Assembly (NCBI GenBank): GCA_050741915.1
Contig: JBOGEX010000089.1
Span: 62,001 to 126,000, forward strand
Length of the DNA stretch: 64,000 nucleotides
Origin: JACCTH01 sp050741915
Lineage (GTDB): Bacteria; Actinomycetota; Acidimicrobiia; Spongiisociales; ZC4RG35
Direction: 5' to 3'
Shown here: positions 1-8,396 of the stretch, piece by piece
Numbering within the stretch: the stretch's first letter is position 1
How the letters are laid out: each line of letters opens with the position of its first letter
Translations under genes and position numbers: made by a program
Notes under the pieces: generated by a model
Seen by the model: the letters and a program-made list of their open reading frames with translations, nothing else
Databases searched by the model: none
What the model was told of the DNA's origin: nothing

Positions 1-2088
1 CTTGACTTCCAATGCCTCTAAGCTCTCAAGGGCGGCTCGCTCGCCCTGGCGGCTTCCTTCGAACTGACGATGGAGGGTGGTCAGCCGACTCGTCGTCCGG
101 GCGAGTTCGAGATCGGCTTTCTCTTGCTCAGCTTCGGCATCGAGCAACGTTCCGCCTTCGGGACGGGCCGTGCGAATCCCATCGCTCGTGATCAGATCGC
201 CCTCCGCGGTTACGACCCGAATCTCAGGATGACGCTGGACTGCGGTCCAGGCTGCCCCCCAACCTTCTGCAACGAGAACATCGCCCAGAAGCGCCCGGGC
301 TAACTCGGCATTCTCATCGCTAGTCAGGCCGAAGAGATCGATCAACGCCTGCAGCCCTGTCTTCTCCGTCAAAGCGCGGGCATCGCCTGCCGCTTTGACA
401 TGGCCGCCGACGACAGGAACACCGCCGCCGCCCTGCGCTTTCAACTGCCCCACGACTTCTTGCAACGCATCGACTGAATCGAAAGCAATCGCTCCCGCCC
501 AGAGTCCGAGAGCGGCCCCAGTGGCAGCATCCCACTCTGGCGGGACCGACAGGAGATCGCTGATCGCCCCCCGAGCGCCCCGTGCTTCGGTCACCAACCG
601 CCGACTCTCGATGTCACCCGCGTCACTGAGAGAAAGTCGAATCGCTTCCTTACGGGCCTGAGTGGCGGCGGCCCAGAAACGCGACTCCTGCTGGTCGACC
701 TGCGCTTTCTCCCAGGCGGCCTGATCCTGGCGGCGGCGAGTGGCTGCATTCTCGTACGTCGTGGCGGCCCGTCCCACCTCGACATCCAAATTTCGGATCT
801 CGGCTGCATGTGCCTTCGAAGCCTCGTTCTCGCAATCCATCTGTTCGGTCACGATCATCAGGCGCTTCCTTGTTGCCTCGAGCTCCCGTCGATCTCTCTC
901 GTCGGCTGCCAGCATCGAACGATGCTCGCCCTGGGAAACGGCGAGGGCCCCCTCGGCAGAGAGTCCTACCTGATCTGCGAGTGAGCGTTCCTGTGCTTCG
1001 ATCAATCGCAGAGTCGCCTCGAGCTGTTCGACCTGGCATCGGGCGGCCTGCTGTTTGGCGTTGGCATCTCCGAGCTCGATCTCGAGACCGACCAACTCCG
1101 TTTCCAGGTCCCGCCGTCTCTCGTCCACGTCCTCGCGCCGGGAAAGGGCACTGCGGTGACGTTCGTGGGCGACCTGAGCAATACGACGAAGACTTTCGAG
1201 CGTTGTCTCCAAACGCGCCGCCGCCAGGCTGTCGCGCTCGGTCGACGCCGAAAGCGACTGCGACCGTTGATCCAGGGCGGCGGCCTCGGGTTCGAGGGCG
1301 GCAACCTCTGTCTCGGCGCCGTGAAGAACCGACTCCAACGCCGCCCGTTCGACGGCCGATTGGTTGATCAGAGCGTCGAGACGTCTAATCTCCTCACCCC
1401 TCAGGAAGAGCGTGAGGGCTCGAACTTCGGCGGTCGTCTCCTGATGGCGATTGGCAGCCTCAGCCTGCCGTTTCAGGGGCCGCATCTGGCGGGCGACTTC
1501 GGCGAGAATATCGGTGAGGCGCTGGCAGTCCTCGCTGGTTCGCTCGAGCCTTCTCATCGCCCGCTCCTTGCGCAGCTTGTGCTTGAGAATCCCGGCTGCC
1601 TCTTCGATGATCGCCCGGTGCTCGGCGGCATCGGCGGCGAGGATAGAGTCGACTTGTCCCTGGTTGACGATGATGTGCTGATGCCGCCCGACGCCGGAAT
1701 CGCTCAGTAGCTCGGCTAGGTCCAGCAGCCGGCACTCGATCCCGTTGATCTCGTATTGAGAAGAGCCATCGCGAAAGAGACGGCGAGTGATGGCCACTTC
1801 GTCGAGGTCGAGGTCGAAGTCGCGCCGGCTGTTGTCCAGGACGACGGTCACTTCGGCCCGGTTCAATGCCGGACGGGTGACGGTCCCCGCAAAGATGACG
1901 TCCTCCATCTTCGAGGTCCGTAGTGAGCGCGGCGCCTGGGTTCCGAGGACCCAATGGACGGCGTCCACCAGGTTGGATTTTCCCGAACCGTTGGGGCCAA
2001 CCACGACCGAAATGCCTGGTCGATACTCGAGCCGGGTACGGTCCGCAAAGGACTTGAAACCGACCAGTTTGAGCGTCTTCAAATACAA
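1..2088 (-). CDS. smc: Chromosome segregation ATPase SMC (3' end outside window)
   Basis: Minus-strand reading gives an SMC N-terminal half of about 695 residues that continues past base 1. The head domain has the Walker A loop GPNGSGKSN near residue 32, followed by the usual SMC text (DAVHWVLG, then VNQGQVDSI and the EEAAGI helix). A long charged coiled coil follows, then a hinge-like stretch near residues 510-640 (GAISDLL, GWGAAW, VTAEGDLI). SMC homodimers with ScpAB compact and segregate the chromosome. An in-frame TAA at 2094-2092 limits the start to TTG 2088 or TTG 2082; AGGTG about 6 bases before 2088 favours 2088. It is the last gene of the mutM-acyP-smc string. Confidence 0.95.
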   Translation of the reverse strand, partial: MYLKTLKLVGFKSFADRTRLEYRPGISVVVGPNGSGKSNLVDAVHWVLGTQAPRSLRTSKMEDVIFAGTVTRPALNRAEVTVVLDNSRRDFDLDLDEVAITRRLFRDGSSQYEINGIECRLLDLAELLSDSGVGRHQHIIVNQGQVDSILAADAAEHRAIIEEAAGILKHKLRKERAMRRLERTSEDCQRLTDILAEVARQMRPLKRQAEAANRHQETTAEVRALTLFLRGEEIRRLDALINQSAVERAALESVLHGAETEVAALEPEAAALDQRSQSLSASTERDSLAAARLETTLESLRRIAQVAHERHRSALSRREDVDERRRDLETELVGLEIELGDANAKQQAARCQVEQLEATLRLIEAQERSLADQVGLSAEGALAVSQGEHRSMLAADERDRRELEATRKRLMIVTEQMDCENEASKAHAAEIRNLDVEVGRAATTYENAATRRRQDQAAWEKAQVDQQESRFWAAATQARKEAIRLSLSDAGDIESRRLVTEARGARGAISDLLSVPPEWDAATGAALGLWAGAIAFDSVDALQEVVGQLKAQGGGGVPVVGGHVKAAGDARALTEKTGLQALIDLFGLTSDENAELARALLGDVLVAEGWGAAWTAVQRHPEIRVVTAEGDLITSDGIRTARPEGGTLLDAEAEQEKADLELARTTSRLTTLHRQFEGSRQGERAALESLEALEVK

Positions 2089-2118
2089 GAGTTACACCTG
2101 TGTTATTCGGGATTTTTC

Positions 2119-2134
2119 AGGCTAGCTCTAGCCT
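2119..2134. terminator. Small perfect hairpin between acyP and smc
   Basis: AGGCTA and TAGCCT form a 6 bp stem around GCTC. On the plus strand it is preceded by TTTTT, on the minus strand it is followed by AAAAA, so it is not a classic intrinsic terminator for acyP. It may be an attenuator or a processing site before smc. Confidence 0.35.
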
Positions 2135-2139
2135 CCCAG

Positions 2140-2412
2140 TTATTGGCGGATAACGAAACTTTGGATCAGCTGATCGAGAGCGACCGTCTCCGATTCGACG
2201 GACCACACCTGGGCCCCTGGGGGACCGTGCCAGAGCCAATCGACCATTTGATTTACGGCCTCTTCTTCGCCTTGTAACCAAACCTCGACCGTACCGTTGC
2301 CGTCGTTGCGGACCCATCCCGCCAGCCCGTATCCCCCCGCTTCGCTCCGAGTGGCCTGACGGAATCCAACCCCTTGCACGCTCCCGTTAACGACCGCTTT
2401 GACGGCTTTCAT
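2140..2412 (-). CDS. acyP: Acylphosphatase
   Basis: A 90-residue protein of the normal acylphosphatase length. The catalytic loop GSVQGVGFR (Arg in the phosphate loop) is near residue 10, and the second motif GWVRNDGNGTVEV (with the catalytic Asn) follows at about 33. It hydrolyses carboxyl-phosphate bonds such as those of acetyl phosphate or 1,3-bisphosphoglycerate in the cytoplasm. The start ATG at 2412 overlaps the mutM stop in an ATGA, so translation is probably coupled. Upstream in-frame codons would lie inside mutM and were rejected as start. Confidence 0.92.
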   Translation of the reverse strand: MKAVKAVVNGSVQGVGFRQATRSEAGGYGLAGWVRNDGNGTVEVWLQGEEEAVNQMVDWLWHGPPGAQVWSVESETVALDQLIQSFVIRQ

Positions 2413-3233
2413 TTTTGGCAGACCGGGCAGAAGAACGACGAACGACCTCCAACCACAACTCGCTCGATAGGCGTCCCGCATCGCCGGCACGCCTCGCCCT
2501 CCCGACCGTAGGCGAAGAGACGTTCGCGGAAGCCGCCGGCACGTCCGTCGGGAAGCAAATACGCCAGATCGTTGAGAGAGGTGCCACCTGCCTTGATACC
2601 GGCCCGGAGGACCGGATTAATGGCACCCCGCAGCCTCTTCAGCTCATCTGTGGAGAGCTCGCCTCCGGGGCGGGTTGGTCGTACTCGGGCCCGAAAGAGC
2701 ACCTCGTCTGCGTAAATGTTGCCCAATCCCGAGACAATTCGCTGGTCGAGTAGGAGTGACTTGATCGGCGCTCTCCGGCCTGATAGTCGCGCTTCGAGTT
2801 GAGGTGTCCTCGGCAAGTCGGCCAAGGCGTCGCGACCGAGCCGGAGCTCCTGGCTGAGCTCGTCAGCAGTGAAGACGGCAACAAAGCCGAAGGTGCGGGG
2901 ATCGATAAAGCGCACCTCCACCCCGAGATCCGTCCTAGCCCAGAAGTGAGTGTGGGCCATCTCGGGATCACCGGCTTCGGCGATAAGAACCCGGCCCGAC
3001 ATTCCAAGGTGGATCACCCAGGTCATACCCGAGCTCAACCGCCCGAGGAGGAACTTGCCATGACGTTCCAGGCGCTCGACCCGTTGACCAATCAGTCGGT
3101 CGGGAACATCGTTCGGGTTCTGATTTCGCCGCCCCGTGCGCGGGTGACGCAATTCCACCGCCACGATCCACCTGCACTCGACCTGGGGCGATATGAACTG
3201 GCGGGTGGCTTCGACCTCGGGAAGCTCGGGCAT
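2409..3233 (-). CDS. mutM: Formamidopyrimidine-DNA glycosylase
   Basis: A 274-residue Fpg/MutM. It begins MPELPEVE, where Pro2 is the Schiff-base nucleophile and Glu3 is catalytic; GKFLL supplies the beta-elimination lysine near residue 60; the helix-two-turn-helix carries GLGNIYADE; and the C-terminus is a zinc finger of the form C-x2-C-x16-C-x2-C. It excises 8-oxoguanine and formamidopyrimidines and nicks the abasic site. The mutM-acyP-smc order is common in Actinomycetota, where rnc normally lies just upstream. Here the iron transporter separates it from rnc. Confidence 0.97.
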   Translation of the reverse strand: MPELPEVEATRQFISPQVECRWIVAVELRHPRTGRRNQNPNDVPDRLIGQRVERLERHGKFLLGRLSSGMTWVIHLGMSGRVLIAEAGDPEMAHTHFWARTDLGVEVRFIDPRTFGFVAVFTADELSQELRLGRDALADLPRTPQLEARLSGRRAPIKSLLLDQRIVSGLGNIYADEVLFRARVRPTRPGGELSTDELKRLRGAINPVLRAGIKAGGTSLNDLAYLLPDGRAGGFRERLFAYGREGEACRRCGTPIERVVVGGRSSFFCPVCQK

Positions 3234-3312
3234 CGCCCAAGACGATAAACGGCCAGATTTCGATCGCTCCCGTGGAGTATGCGCGCCATTCTGTGAAGAA
3301 GAGGCAAGGGAG

Positions 3313-4320
3313 CTAGCGCGGGAAGACGACGGCCTCGTCCACCTTCACCGAGACCCGCTCGCCAGGCTGAAGGTCGGGAGCCGGCCCGAGTCGGGCCCGC
3401 AACCTCTCTCCTCCGGCCAGAGCCACCGACACCAGTTGATCGTGGCCGAAGAACTGGCGTGACACAACTTCGCCCGGTCCTTCCGAGTCGGCGAAGAGGA
3501 CGACGTTTTCAGGGCGGGTCATGAGTTGACAGGCCCCCCGCAGCGAGGTGGGGAAGCTTCCCAAAGCCGAGACCGCCATTCCTCCCTCGGCATGTGCTCG
3601 GAGGAAGTCGGCATCTCCCAGGAAGGCAGCGACCCAGGCACTTTCGGGTTTTCGGTAGAGATCGGCGGGGCGATCGGTTTGCACGATCCCTCCCTCAGAC
3701 ATCACCGAGACCCGGTCAGAAAGCGAGAGCGCTTCCTCCTGGTCGTGGGTGACGAAGAGCGCCGTGGTCCCCGCCTCGATCAGGATCTCTTTCACGTCGT
3801 TGCGGACCCGGCCTCGGAGGGCGGCGTCGAGGTTGGAGAAAGGCTCGTCGAGGAGAACGACCCGCGGATCGGGAGCGAGGGCGCGGGCCAGCGCGACCCG
3901 CTGCTGCTCTCCGCCCGATAGCGCGTGGGGCAGCCTTCTCTCCATGCCCAACATGCCGACGAGCTTGAGCAGCCTTGCCACCTGTCCGGACCGAATGTCG
4001 CGGGCATAGGAGACATTGGCCTCCACGTCGAGATGCGGGAAGAGCGCAAAGTCCTGAAAGACCATCCCTACCCGTCGTTTCTCGGGCGGCACCATCAAGT
4101 TGGGGCCGGAGACGAGTTGGGATCCAATTCGCACCGTGCCCGAGTCGGGATGTTCGAAACCGGCGATCACACGCAGCGCGGTCGTCTTACCGCAGCCCGA
4201 CGGTCCCAAGATGGTATGGAAATCGCCTTCGACAACCTCGAGGTCGAGCTCTTCGATGGCAACTATCGGCCCGAAGCGTTTGTTGACACCAAGGCAGGTA
4301 ATCGCCGGATCAGGTCCCAC
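3313..4320 (-). CDS. Iron(III)-type ABC transporter ATP-binding protein
   Basis: A 335-residue ABC ATPase. It has Walker A GPSGCGKTT near residue 39, the Q-loop in VFQDFALFPHL, signature LSGGEQQRV, Walker B VVLLDEP and the switch His in FVTHDQEE. A C-terminal TOBE-like region begins near residue 245. It is closest in layout to FbpC/PotA-type subunits. It overlaps the end of the permease gene by 11 bases, which suggests coupling, and is the last gene of the three-gene importer operon. The iron assignment rests on the binding protein and the DtxR-type neighbour; spermidine or sulfate import is a less likely alternative. Confidence 0.9.
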   Translation of the reverse strand: MGPDPAITCLGVNKRFGPIVAIEELDLEVVEGDFHTILGPSGCGKTTALRVIAGFEHPDSGTVRIGSQLVSGPNLMVPPEKRRVGMVFQDFALFPHLDVEANVSYARDIRSGQVARLLKLVGMLGMERRLPHALSGGEQQRVALARALAPDPRVVLLDEPFSNLDAALRGRVRNDVKEILIEAGTTALFVTHDQEEALSLSDRVSVMSEGGIVQTDRPADLYRKPESAWVAAFLGDADFLRAHAEGGMAVSALGSFPTSLRGACQLMTRPENVVLFADSEGPGEVVSRQFFGHDQLVSVALAGGERLRARLGPAPDLQPGERVSVKVDEAVVFPR

Positions 4321-5914
4321 GGAGGTCCCGGCTGACGAGGAAGTGCATCGGCAAGGCGGAAATCATTATCAGCACGAGCGAGGCAAAAGCCGCCCGGGTA
4401 TAAAACCCCTCCGACGTCGTCGACCAGATTCTCACGGCCAAGGTCTCAAATTCCGTCGGCCGTAACAGCAGGGTGGCGGGAAGTTCTTTCATCGTGGTCA
4501 GAAAGACCAGACCTGCACCGATAGCCACCCCTTTTCCGATCAATGGCAGCGTGATGCGCCGAAACGTCTTCAACGCTGATTGACCAAGAGAGCGGCTCGC
4601 CTCCTCAAGATTGGGCGAAACCTGGCGCAGGGCCGCTTCTGTCGGACCCAGCGCCTGCGGCAAGAACATCGTCACGTAAGCGGCGAACAGCAACGGGAGG
4701 GTCTGATAGAGAGGCAGGAGCAGGCTCACTCCCGTCAGCAGTAATGCAAGGCCGACCGTCAGGTGAGGCAAGGCGCTCACCGTCCAGGCGGCCGACTCCA
4801 GCATCTCGCCGAGACGAGTGCGGAAGCGGGTGACGAGCACAGCGATGGGAATGGCGATGGCGGCCACCAGCAATGCAGCTCCCAGGGAAACAGAAATCGA
4901 CCTCCCCATCTCCGCCCAAACGGCGACGGTTTCCCTCCCGGCGGCCGTGCCTCGGATCCACCAGGCCGAAAGGACTGCCACCGGCACCACCACCGTCGTT
5001 GCCACCAGTAACGAGAGAATTGTCAATGCTCCCACGCGGCGCGCCCCCGATAGGTACAGCGGTGTTCCCGGCCTCACCACCCGCCCCCTGTGCACCGAAA
5101 GAGGGCGTCGGGTCGATCGCTCGAAAACCAAGATGGCGAGAGCCATTACAACGAGGACTGCGGCGAGAATCGTGGCCGGATGCCGGTCGATCCGGCCGGC
5201 GTACTGCAAGAAGATAGCCCGGGTGAAACTGTCGTAGCCGAGAAGGGAAACCGCCCCGAAATCAGCCAGGGTATAGAGGCCAACGAGTAGCGAGCTGGAT
5301 CGCAGAGCGGGGCCGACCTGAGCAACCAGGACAGTGCGCAGGCGCTTCCAGCGGCCGGCGCCAAGGGCCCGGGCGATTTCGTCGAGAGCAGGGTCGATCC
5401 GACGAAAGGCGGGCACCAGGCTGAGGTGCACATAGGGAAATGTCGAAACGATGAGAGCCAGCGCGGCCCCGGGCAAGCCCCGTGGGATCGGTAAGGGATC
5501 GCCTCCCAGGCCCATCACCAGCTCGCTCAGGATCCCCCGCTGACCGGTCCCGGCCAGGAGGACGAGGGCGAGCACGTAAGAAGGGATCACCAGAGGCAGA
5601 GCGATCACGGTCGACCACATGCGGGCACCGGGCAAGTCGGTGCGGGTGGTCAGCCAGGCAGTGCCAAAGCCAATGACTGTGGCGCCGGTGACGACGATCC
5701 CGGCGAGAACGAGCGTGTTAAGTGCCAACTCCCCCAGTCGGCCGGCGGGCAGCGCCGTTTGCCAGCCACTTCCGAGCGCGTGCCAGAGCAGGAGTGCGAA
5801 GGGAAACAGCAAGGGGACAACGGTCAAAGTCGCCACCCAAATGAGGCTCGGCGGTGGTCGGCGTCCGCGCTGAGACCCGGCGAGCCCCCCAACGCCCGTG
5901 ACTGCCGTTCCCAC
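4310..5914 (-). CDS. Iron(III)-type ABC transporter permease (fused, FbpB-like)
   Basis: A 534-residue membrane protein with about 12 predicted helices in two homologous halves. Each half ends in a typical BPD-transporter cytoplasmic loop (EIARALGAGRW in the first, EEASRSLGQSALKTF in the second). This duplicated architecture is typical of FbpB/ThiP-type permeases that work as a single polypeptide with an ATPase dimer. It starts 11 bases after the binding-protein gene and overlaps the ATPase gene, so the three genes form one operon. Confidence 0.9.
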   Translation of the reverse strand: MGTAVTGVGGLAGSQRGRRPPPSLIWVATLTVVPLLFPFALLLWHALGSGWQTALPAGRLGELALNTLVLAGIVVTGATVIGFGTAWLTTRTDLPGARMWSTVIALPLVIPSYVLALVLLAGTGQRGILSELVMGLGGDPLPIPRGLPGAALALIVSTFPYVHLSLVPAFRRIDPALDEIARALGAGRWKRLRTVLVAQVGPALRSSSLLVGLYTLADFGAVSLLGYDSFTRAIFLQYAGRIDRHPATILAAVLVVMALAILVFERSTRRPLSVHRGRVVRPGTPLYLSGARRVGALTILSLLVATTVVVPVAVLSAWWIRGTAAGRETVAVWAEMGRSISVSLGAALLVAAIAIPIAVLVTRFRTRLGEMLESAAWTVSALPHLTVGLALLLTGVSLLLPLYQTLPLLFAAYVTMFLPQALGPTEAALRQVSPNLEEASRSLGQSALKTFRRITLPLIGKGVAIGAGLVFLTTMKELPATLLLRPTEFETLAVRIWSTTSEGFYTRAAFASLVLIMISALPMHFLVSRDLRGT

Positions 5915-5924
5915 CCGAGGACCC

Positions 5925-6941
5925 TCAGGCCAGGCCGGCGGCGGCGATCAGATCGGTGGCCTGATCGAGCACCCCCGCCAGATCGGTGCTGGACAACACG
6001 GGGCTGACCAGCGTGTCGAGAGCCGGGAGTCCCTCCGGGGCGGGTGCGTCCGCGATCACCGGATACTCGAAGTTGGTCTCGGCGAAGTGAGCCTGTGACT
6101 CCGGAGAAAGCAGAAACTCGATCAGAGCTTGCGCTCCTTCGACATTCGACGCTGTCGCCAGGATGCCGATGCCAGAGGGCATGACCAGTGAGCCGGCGTC
6201 GGCTTCGGCGAAGAAGTGATTCTGGGCTGTGATCGAACCCTGCTCGGCCGCTAGCCCTCGCAAGTAGTAGTGGTTGATGAGTCCGAGTTCGAGATCGCCG
6301 GCATCGATTGCAGCCGCAATCGGTGAGTTGCCATCGAAGGTGACCGGGTTGTTGGCCGCGATCCCTGCCAGCCATGCGCTTGTTGCGTCTTCACCCTCCA
6401 ACAAGATCATGGCCGAAACGAAAGCCACGAACGATCCGTTGGTGGGAGCGATGCCAAAGTGGCCGTTCCACTCGGGGTCCGTCAGCTGGCGGTAGCTCGT
6501 CGGGAGCTGTGCCTCGTCGACCAACTCGGGGTTGAAGGCGAGCACCCTCGAGCGGGCCGTGACCCCCGCCCAGCGGCCGTCCGGATCGGAGAATCTTTCG
6601 GGGACCAAGCCCAGAAGTGGGTCAGCGAGCGGAGCCATCAGGTCAGCCACCGACCCCAACGAAGCCGGGTCCTGGGAGTAAAAAAGATCGGCGGGTGAAT
6701 CGGTCCCCTCGGTGAGGATCGTCGCCGCCATCTCCGGGGAGCTTCCGTACCGGGCATCGACCTCAATTCCGCTCTTGTCCTCGAAAAGGGAAAGAAGCGG
6801 TCCTACCAACTCTTCGGTCCGTCCCGAATACAGCACTACGGTTCCTCCGGAAGAGGCCGGCGAGGTTTCGGTGGTTGCTTCTGTTCCCGCGCAGGCCGTG
6901 AGGGCTGCGAGCATGACCAATATGACACGATTTGACTTCAT
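5925..6941 (-). CDS. Iron ABC transporter substrate-binding lipoprotein (FbpA-like)
   Basis: A 338-residue extracellular binding protein. The start ATG at 6941 gives a lipoprotein signal peptide with lipobox LTAC at about residue 17. The mature protein begins with the extracellular type 1 pattern (VVLYSGRTEELVGPLL) and carries the adjacent tyrosines in NHYYLRGL that bind ferric ion in FbpA proteins. It captures Fe(III) and delivers it to the permease encoded next. The longer upstream reading to 7019 would run through both palindromic operators and is rejected. Confidence 0.9.
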   Translation of the reverse strand: MKSNRVILVMLAALTACAGTEATTETSPASSGGTVVLYSGRTEELVGPLLSLFEDKSGIEVDARYGSSPEMAATILTEGTDSPADLFYSQDPASLGSVADLMAPLADPLLGLVPERFSDPDGRWAGVTARSRVLAFNPELVDEAQLPTSYRQLTDPEWNGHFGIAPTNGSFVAFVSAMILLEGEDATSAWLAGIAANNPVTFDGNSPIAAAIDAGDLELGLINHYYLRGLAAEQGSITAQNHFFAEADAGSLVMPSGIGILATASNVEGAQALIEFLLSPESQAHFAETNFEYPVIADAPAPEGLPALDTLVSPVLSSTDLAGVLDQATDLIAAAGLA

Positions 6942-6955
6942 GTGCCCCAACCATA

Positions 6956-6979
6956 TTTGCACTATGTCGGTAGTGCAAA
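6956..6979. promoter_or_regulatory. 24 bp perfect palindrome in the divergent iron-regulator intergenic region
   Basis: The arms TTTGCACTA and TAGTGCAAA are exact inverted repeats separated by 6 bases. The palindrome lies 14 bases upstream of the binding-protein start. Its sequence differs from the TTAGG/CCTAA box next to the DtxR gene, so two separate sites are present. By position it would repress or activate the importer. Which protein binds it cannot be told from sequence. Confidence 0.7.
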
Positions 6980-6998
6980 ATTGGACCTGACGAACGTC

Positions 6999-7014
6999 GT
7001 TAGGCGGACCTAAC
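6999..7014. promoter_or_regulatory. DtxR/IdeR-type operator half
   Basis: GTTAGG and CCTAAC are inverted around CGGA, a close match to the TTAGG-N-CCTAA core of known DtxR and IdeR boxes. The site ends 17 bases before the regulator start codon, which suggests metal-dependent autoregulation. The match to the box is seen; the binding protein is inferred. Confidence 0.7.
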
Positions 7015-7031
7015 AGCAAGGAATTCTCGGA

Positions 7032-7697
7032 ATGGTCGAGGACGCTTACACCGCCACCTATCGGGAGTACGTGGCAGCTATTTACGAGCTCGGCGAGGAG
7101 GGACTTCCGGTGATCCAGGCCCGGATCGCCGGTTGGCTCGGTGTCAGCCGGGCTTCGGTGTCAGAGATGATCCGCAAGATGGAGGCCGATGGGTTGGTGG
7201 AGAGCGGGTCAGAGATTGCGCTTACCTCCGAAGGCCGGCACCTGGCCGAGGTGGTAGTCCGCCGGCACCGCCTTGCCGAGCGTTTTCTGACCGAGGTGCT
7301 CGGACTCCCCTGGGTCAAAGTCCACGCCGAGGCCGAGGTCTGGGAGCTCGCAATCTCCGACGATGTCGAAGCCGCCATGCTCCAAAAGCTGGGGCAACCG
7401 ACCACCTGCCCACATGGAAATCCCATACCGGGAGCGGGCTACCGCCAGCCGCAGCTATCTCAGATGTCCGAACTGGGATCCGAAGCTCTTTTCCTCCATC
7501 GAGTTTCCGAGGAATTGGAGCTCGACAACGAGATCATGGGATTTCTCGACGACTCCGGGCTCCGCCCCGGAGCGCGAGTGGAATTGGTTACCCGCACGCC
7601 CGACGGAACCCTGACGATTTCAGTTCACGACGGAGATCGCGTCGGCGTGAGCCCGTTCATCGCCGAGAGACTCTTCTTATCCCAAAGCCCCGTCTGA
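7032..7697 (+). CDS. DtxR/IdeR-family metal-dependent transcriptional regulator
   Basis: A 221-residue protein with the three DtxR modules: winged helix-turn-helix at about 1-70 (VSRASVSEMIRKMEADGLV), metal-binding and dimerisation domain (VRRHRLAERFL, then HAEAEVWELAISDDVE, and CPHGNPIP), and a C-terminal FeoA/SH3-like domain (LRPGARVELV). These features match iron-sensing IdeR/DtxR more than the two-domain manganese regulators. It is divergent from the importer and has a DtxR-type box before its start. Its 3' end overlaps rnc by 21 bases in convergent orientation. Confidence 0.93.
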   Translation: MVEDAYTATYREYVAAIYELGEEGLPVIQARIAGWLGVSRASVSEMIRKMEADGLVESGSEIALTSEGRHLAEVVVRRHRLAERFLTEVLGLPWVKVHAEAEVWELAISDDVEAAMLQKLGQPTTCPHGNPIPGAGYRQPQLSQMSELGSEALFLHRVSEELELDNEIMGFLDDSGLRPGARVELVTRTPDGTLTISVHDGDRVGVSPFIAERLFLSQSPV

Positions 7698-8396
7698 CTC
7701 CGCCAAAGGGTCCGCGGTGAGGATCGCCAGCGCCGCCCTGGCGGCTTCCTGTTCAGCTTCACGCTTCGAGCCTCCGCTTCCATGGCCTCGCAAACTCCCT
7801 CCTACCAAGACGTCAGCATGGAAGACCTTGCGATGATCGGGCCCGCTGGCTTCTACCCGATAAACCGGAACCAGACCCGTCGCCGCCAGGACTTCTTGCA
7901 ACCTGGTCTTATGGTCGGCCCCGCCCGGCCGTCGGGCTCGGTTATGGACGGCCTCCTCCCACAACCGCCCCACGCACGACGAGGCGGCTTCGTAGCCGCC
8001 GTCGAGGTAAACGGCGCCGATCACTGCTTCCAACGTGTCGGCCAGGATCGAGGCTTTCGCCCTTCCGCCCGTTACCTCCTCTCCCCGGCCGAGGCGGATA
8101 TGGGGCGCCAGACTGATATCGGTGGCGATATTGGCCAGGTCGTCTCGGCTGACGGCCGCCGCACGCACCTTGGCCATCTGCCCCTCACTCATCGCTGGAT
8201 ACGCGTCATAGATGAAGGCGGTGATTGCCAGGCCGAGAACGGCGTCTCCTAAGAACTCGAAGCGCTCATTGTCGACTGCGTCGGGGTGCTCGGCTTGAAA
8301 GGAGCGATGGACCAGGGCCGCTTCCAGAGTTTCGGGGTCACGGAAGCGATAACCGAGGGCGTCCTCGAGGTCGCTAAGGACTGGCGGGCCGCTCAT
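7677..8396 (-). CDS. rnc: Ribonuclease III
   Basis: A 239-residue RNase III. The signature NERFEFLGDAVLGL with its catalytic acidic residues is near residue 43, the second acidic motif DTLEAVIGAVYLDGG near 118, and a C-terminal double-stranded-RNA binding domain (DHKTRLQEVLA, ending with KREAEQEAARAAL) completes it. It cleaves double-stranded RNA, including rRNA precursors. The start overlaps the end of plsX by 23 bases. Confidence 0.96.
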   Translation of the reverse strand: MSGPPVLSDLEDALGYRFRDPETLEAALVHRSFQAEHPDAVDNERFEFLGDAVLGLAITAFIYDAYPAMSEGQMAKVRAAAVSRDDLANIATDISLAPHIRLGRGEEVTGGRAKASILADTLEAVIGAVYLDGGYEAASSCVGRLWEEAVHNRARRPGGADHKTRLQEVLAATGLVPVYRVEASGPDHRKVFHADVLVGGSLRGHGSGGSKREAEQEAARAALAILTADPLAESDGALG

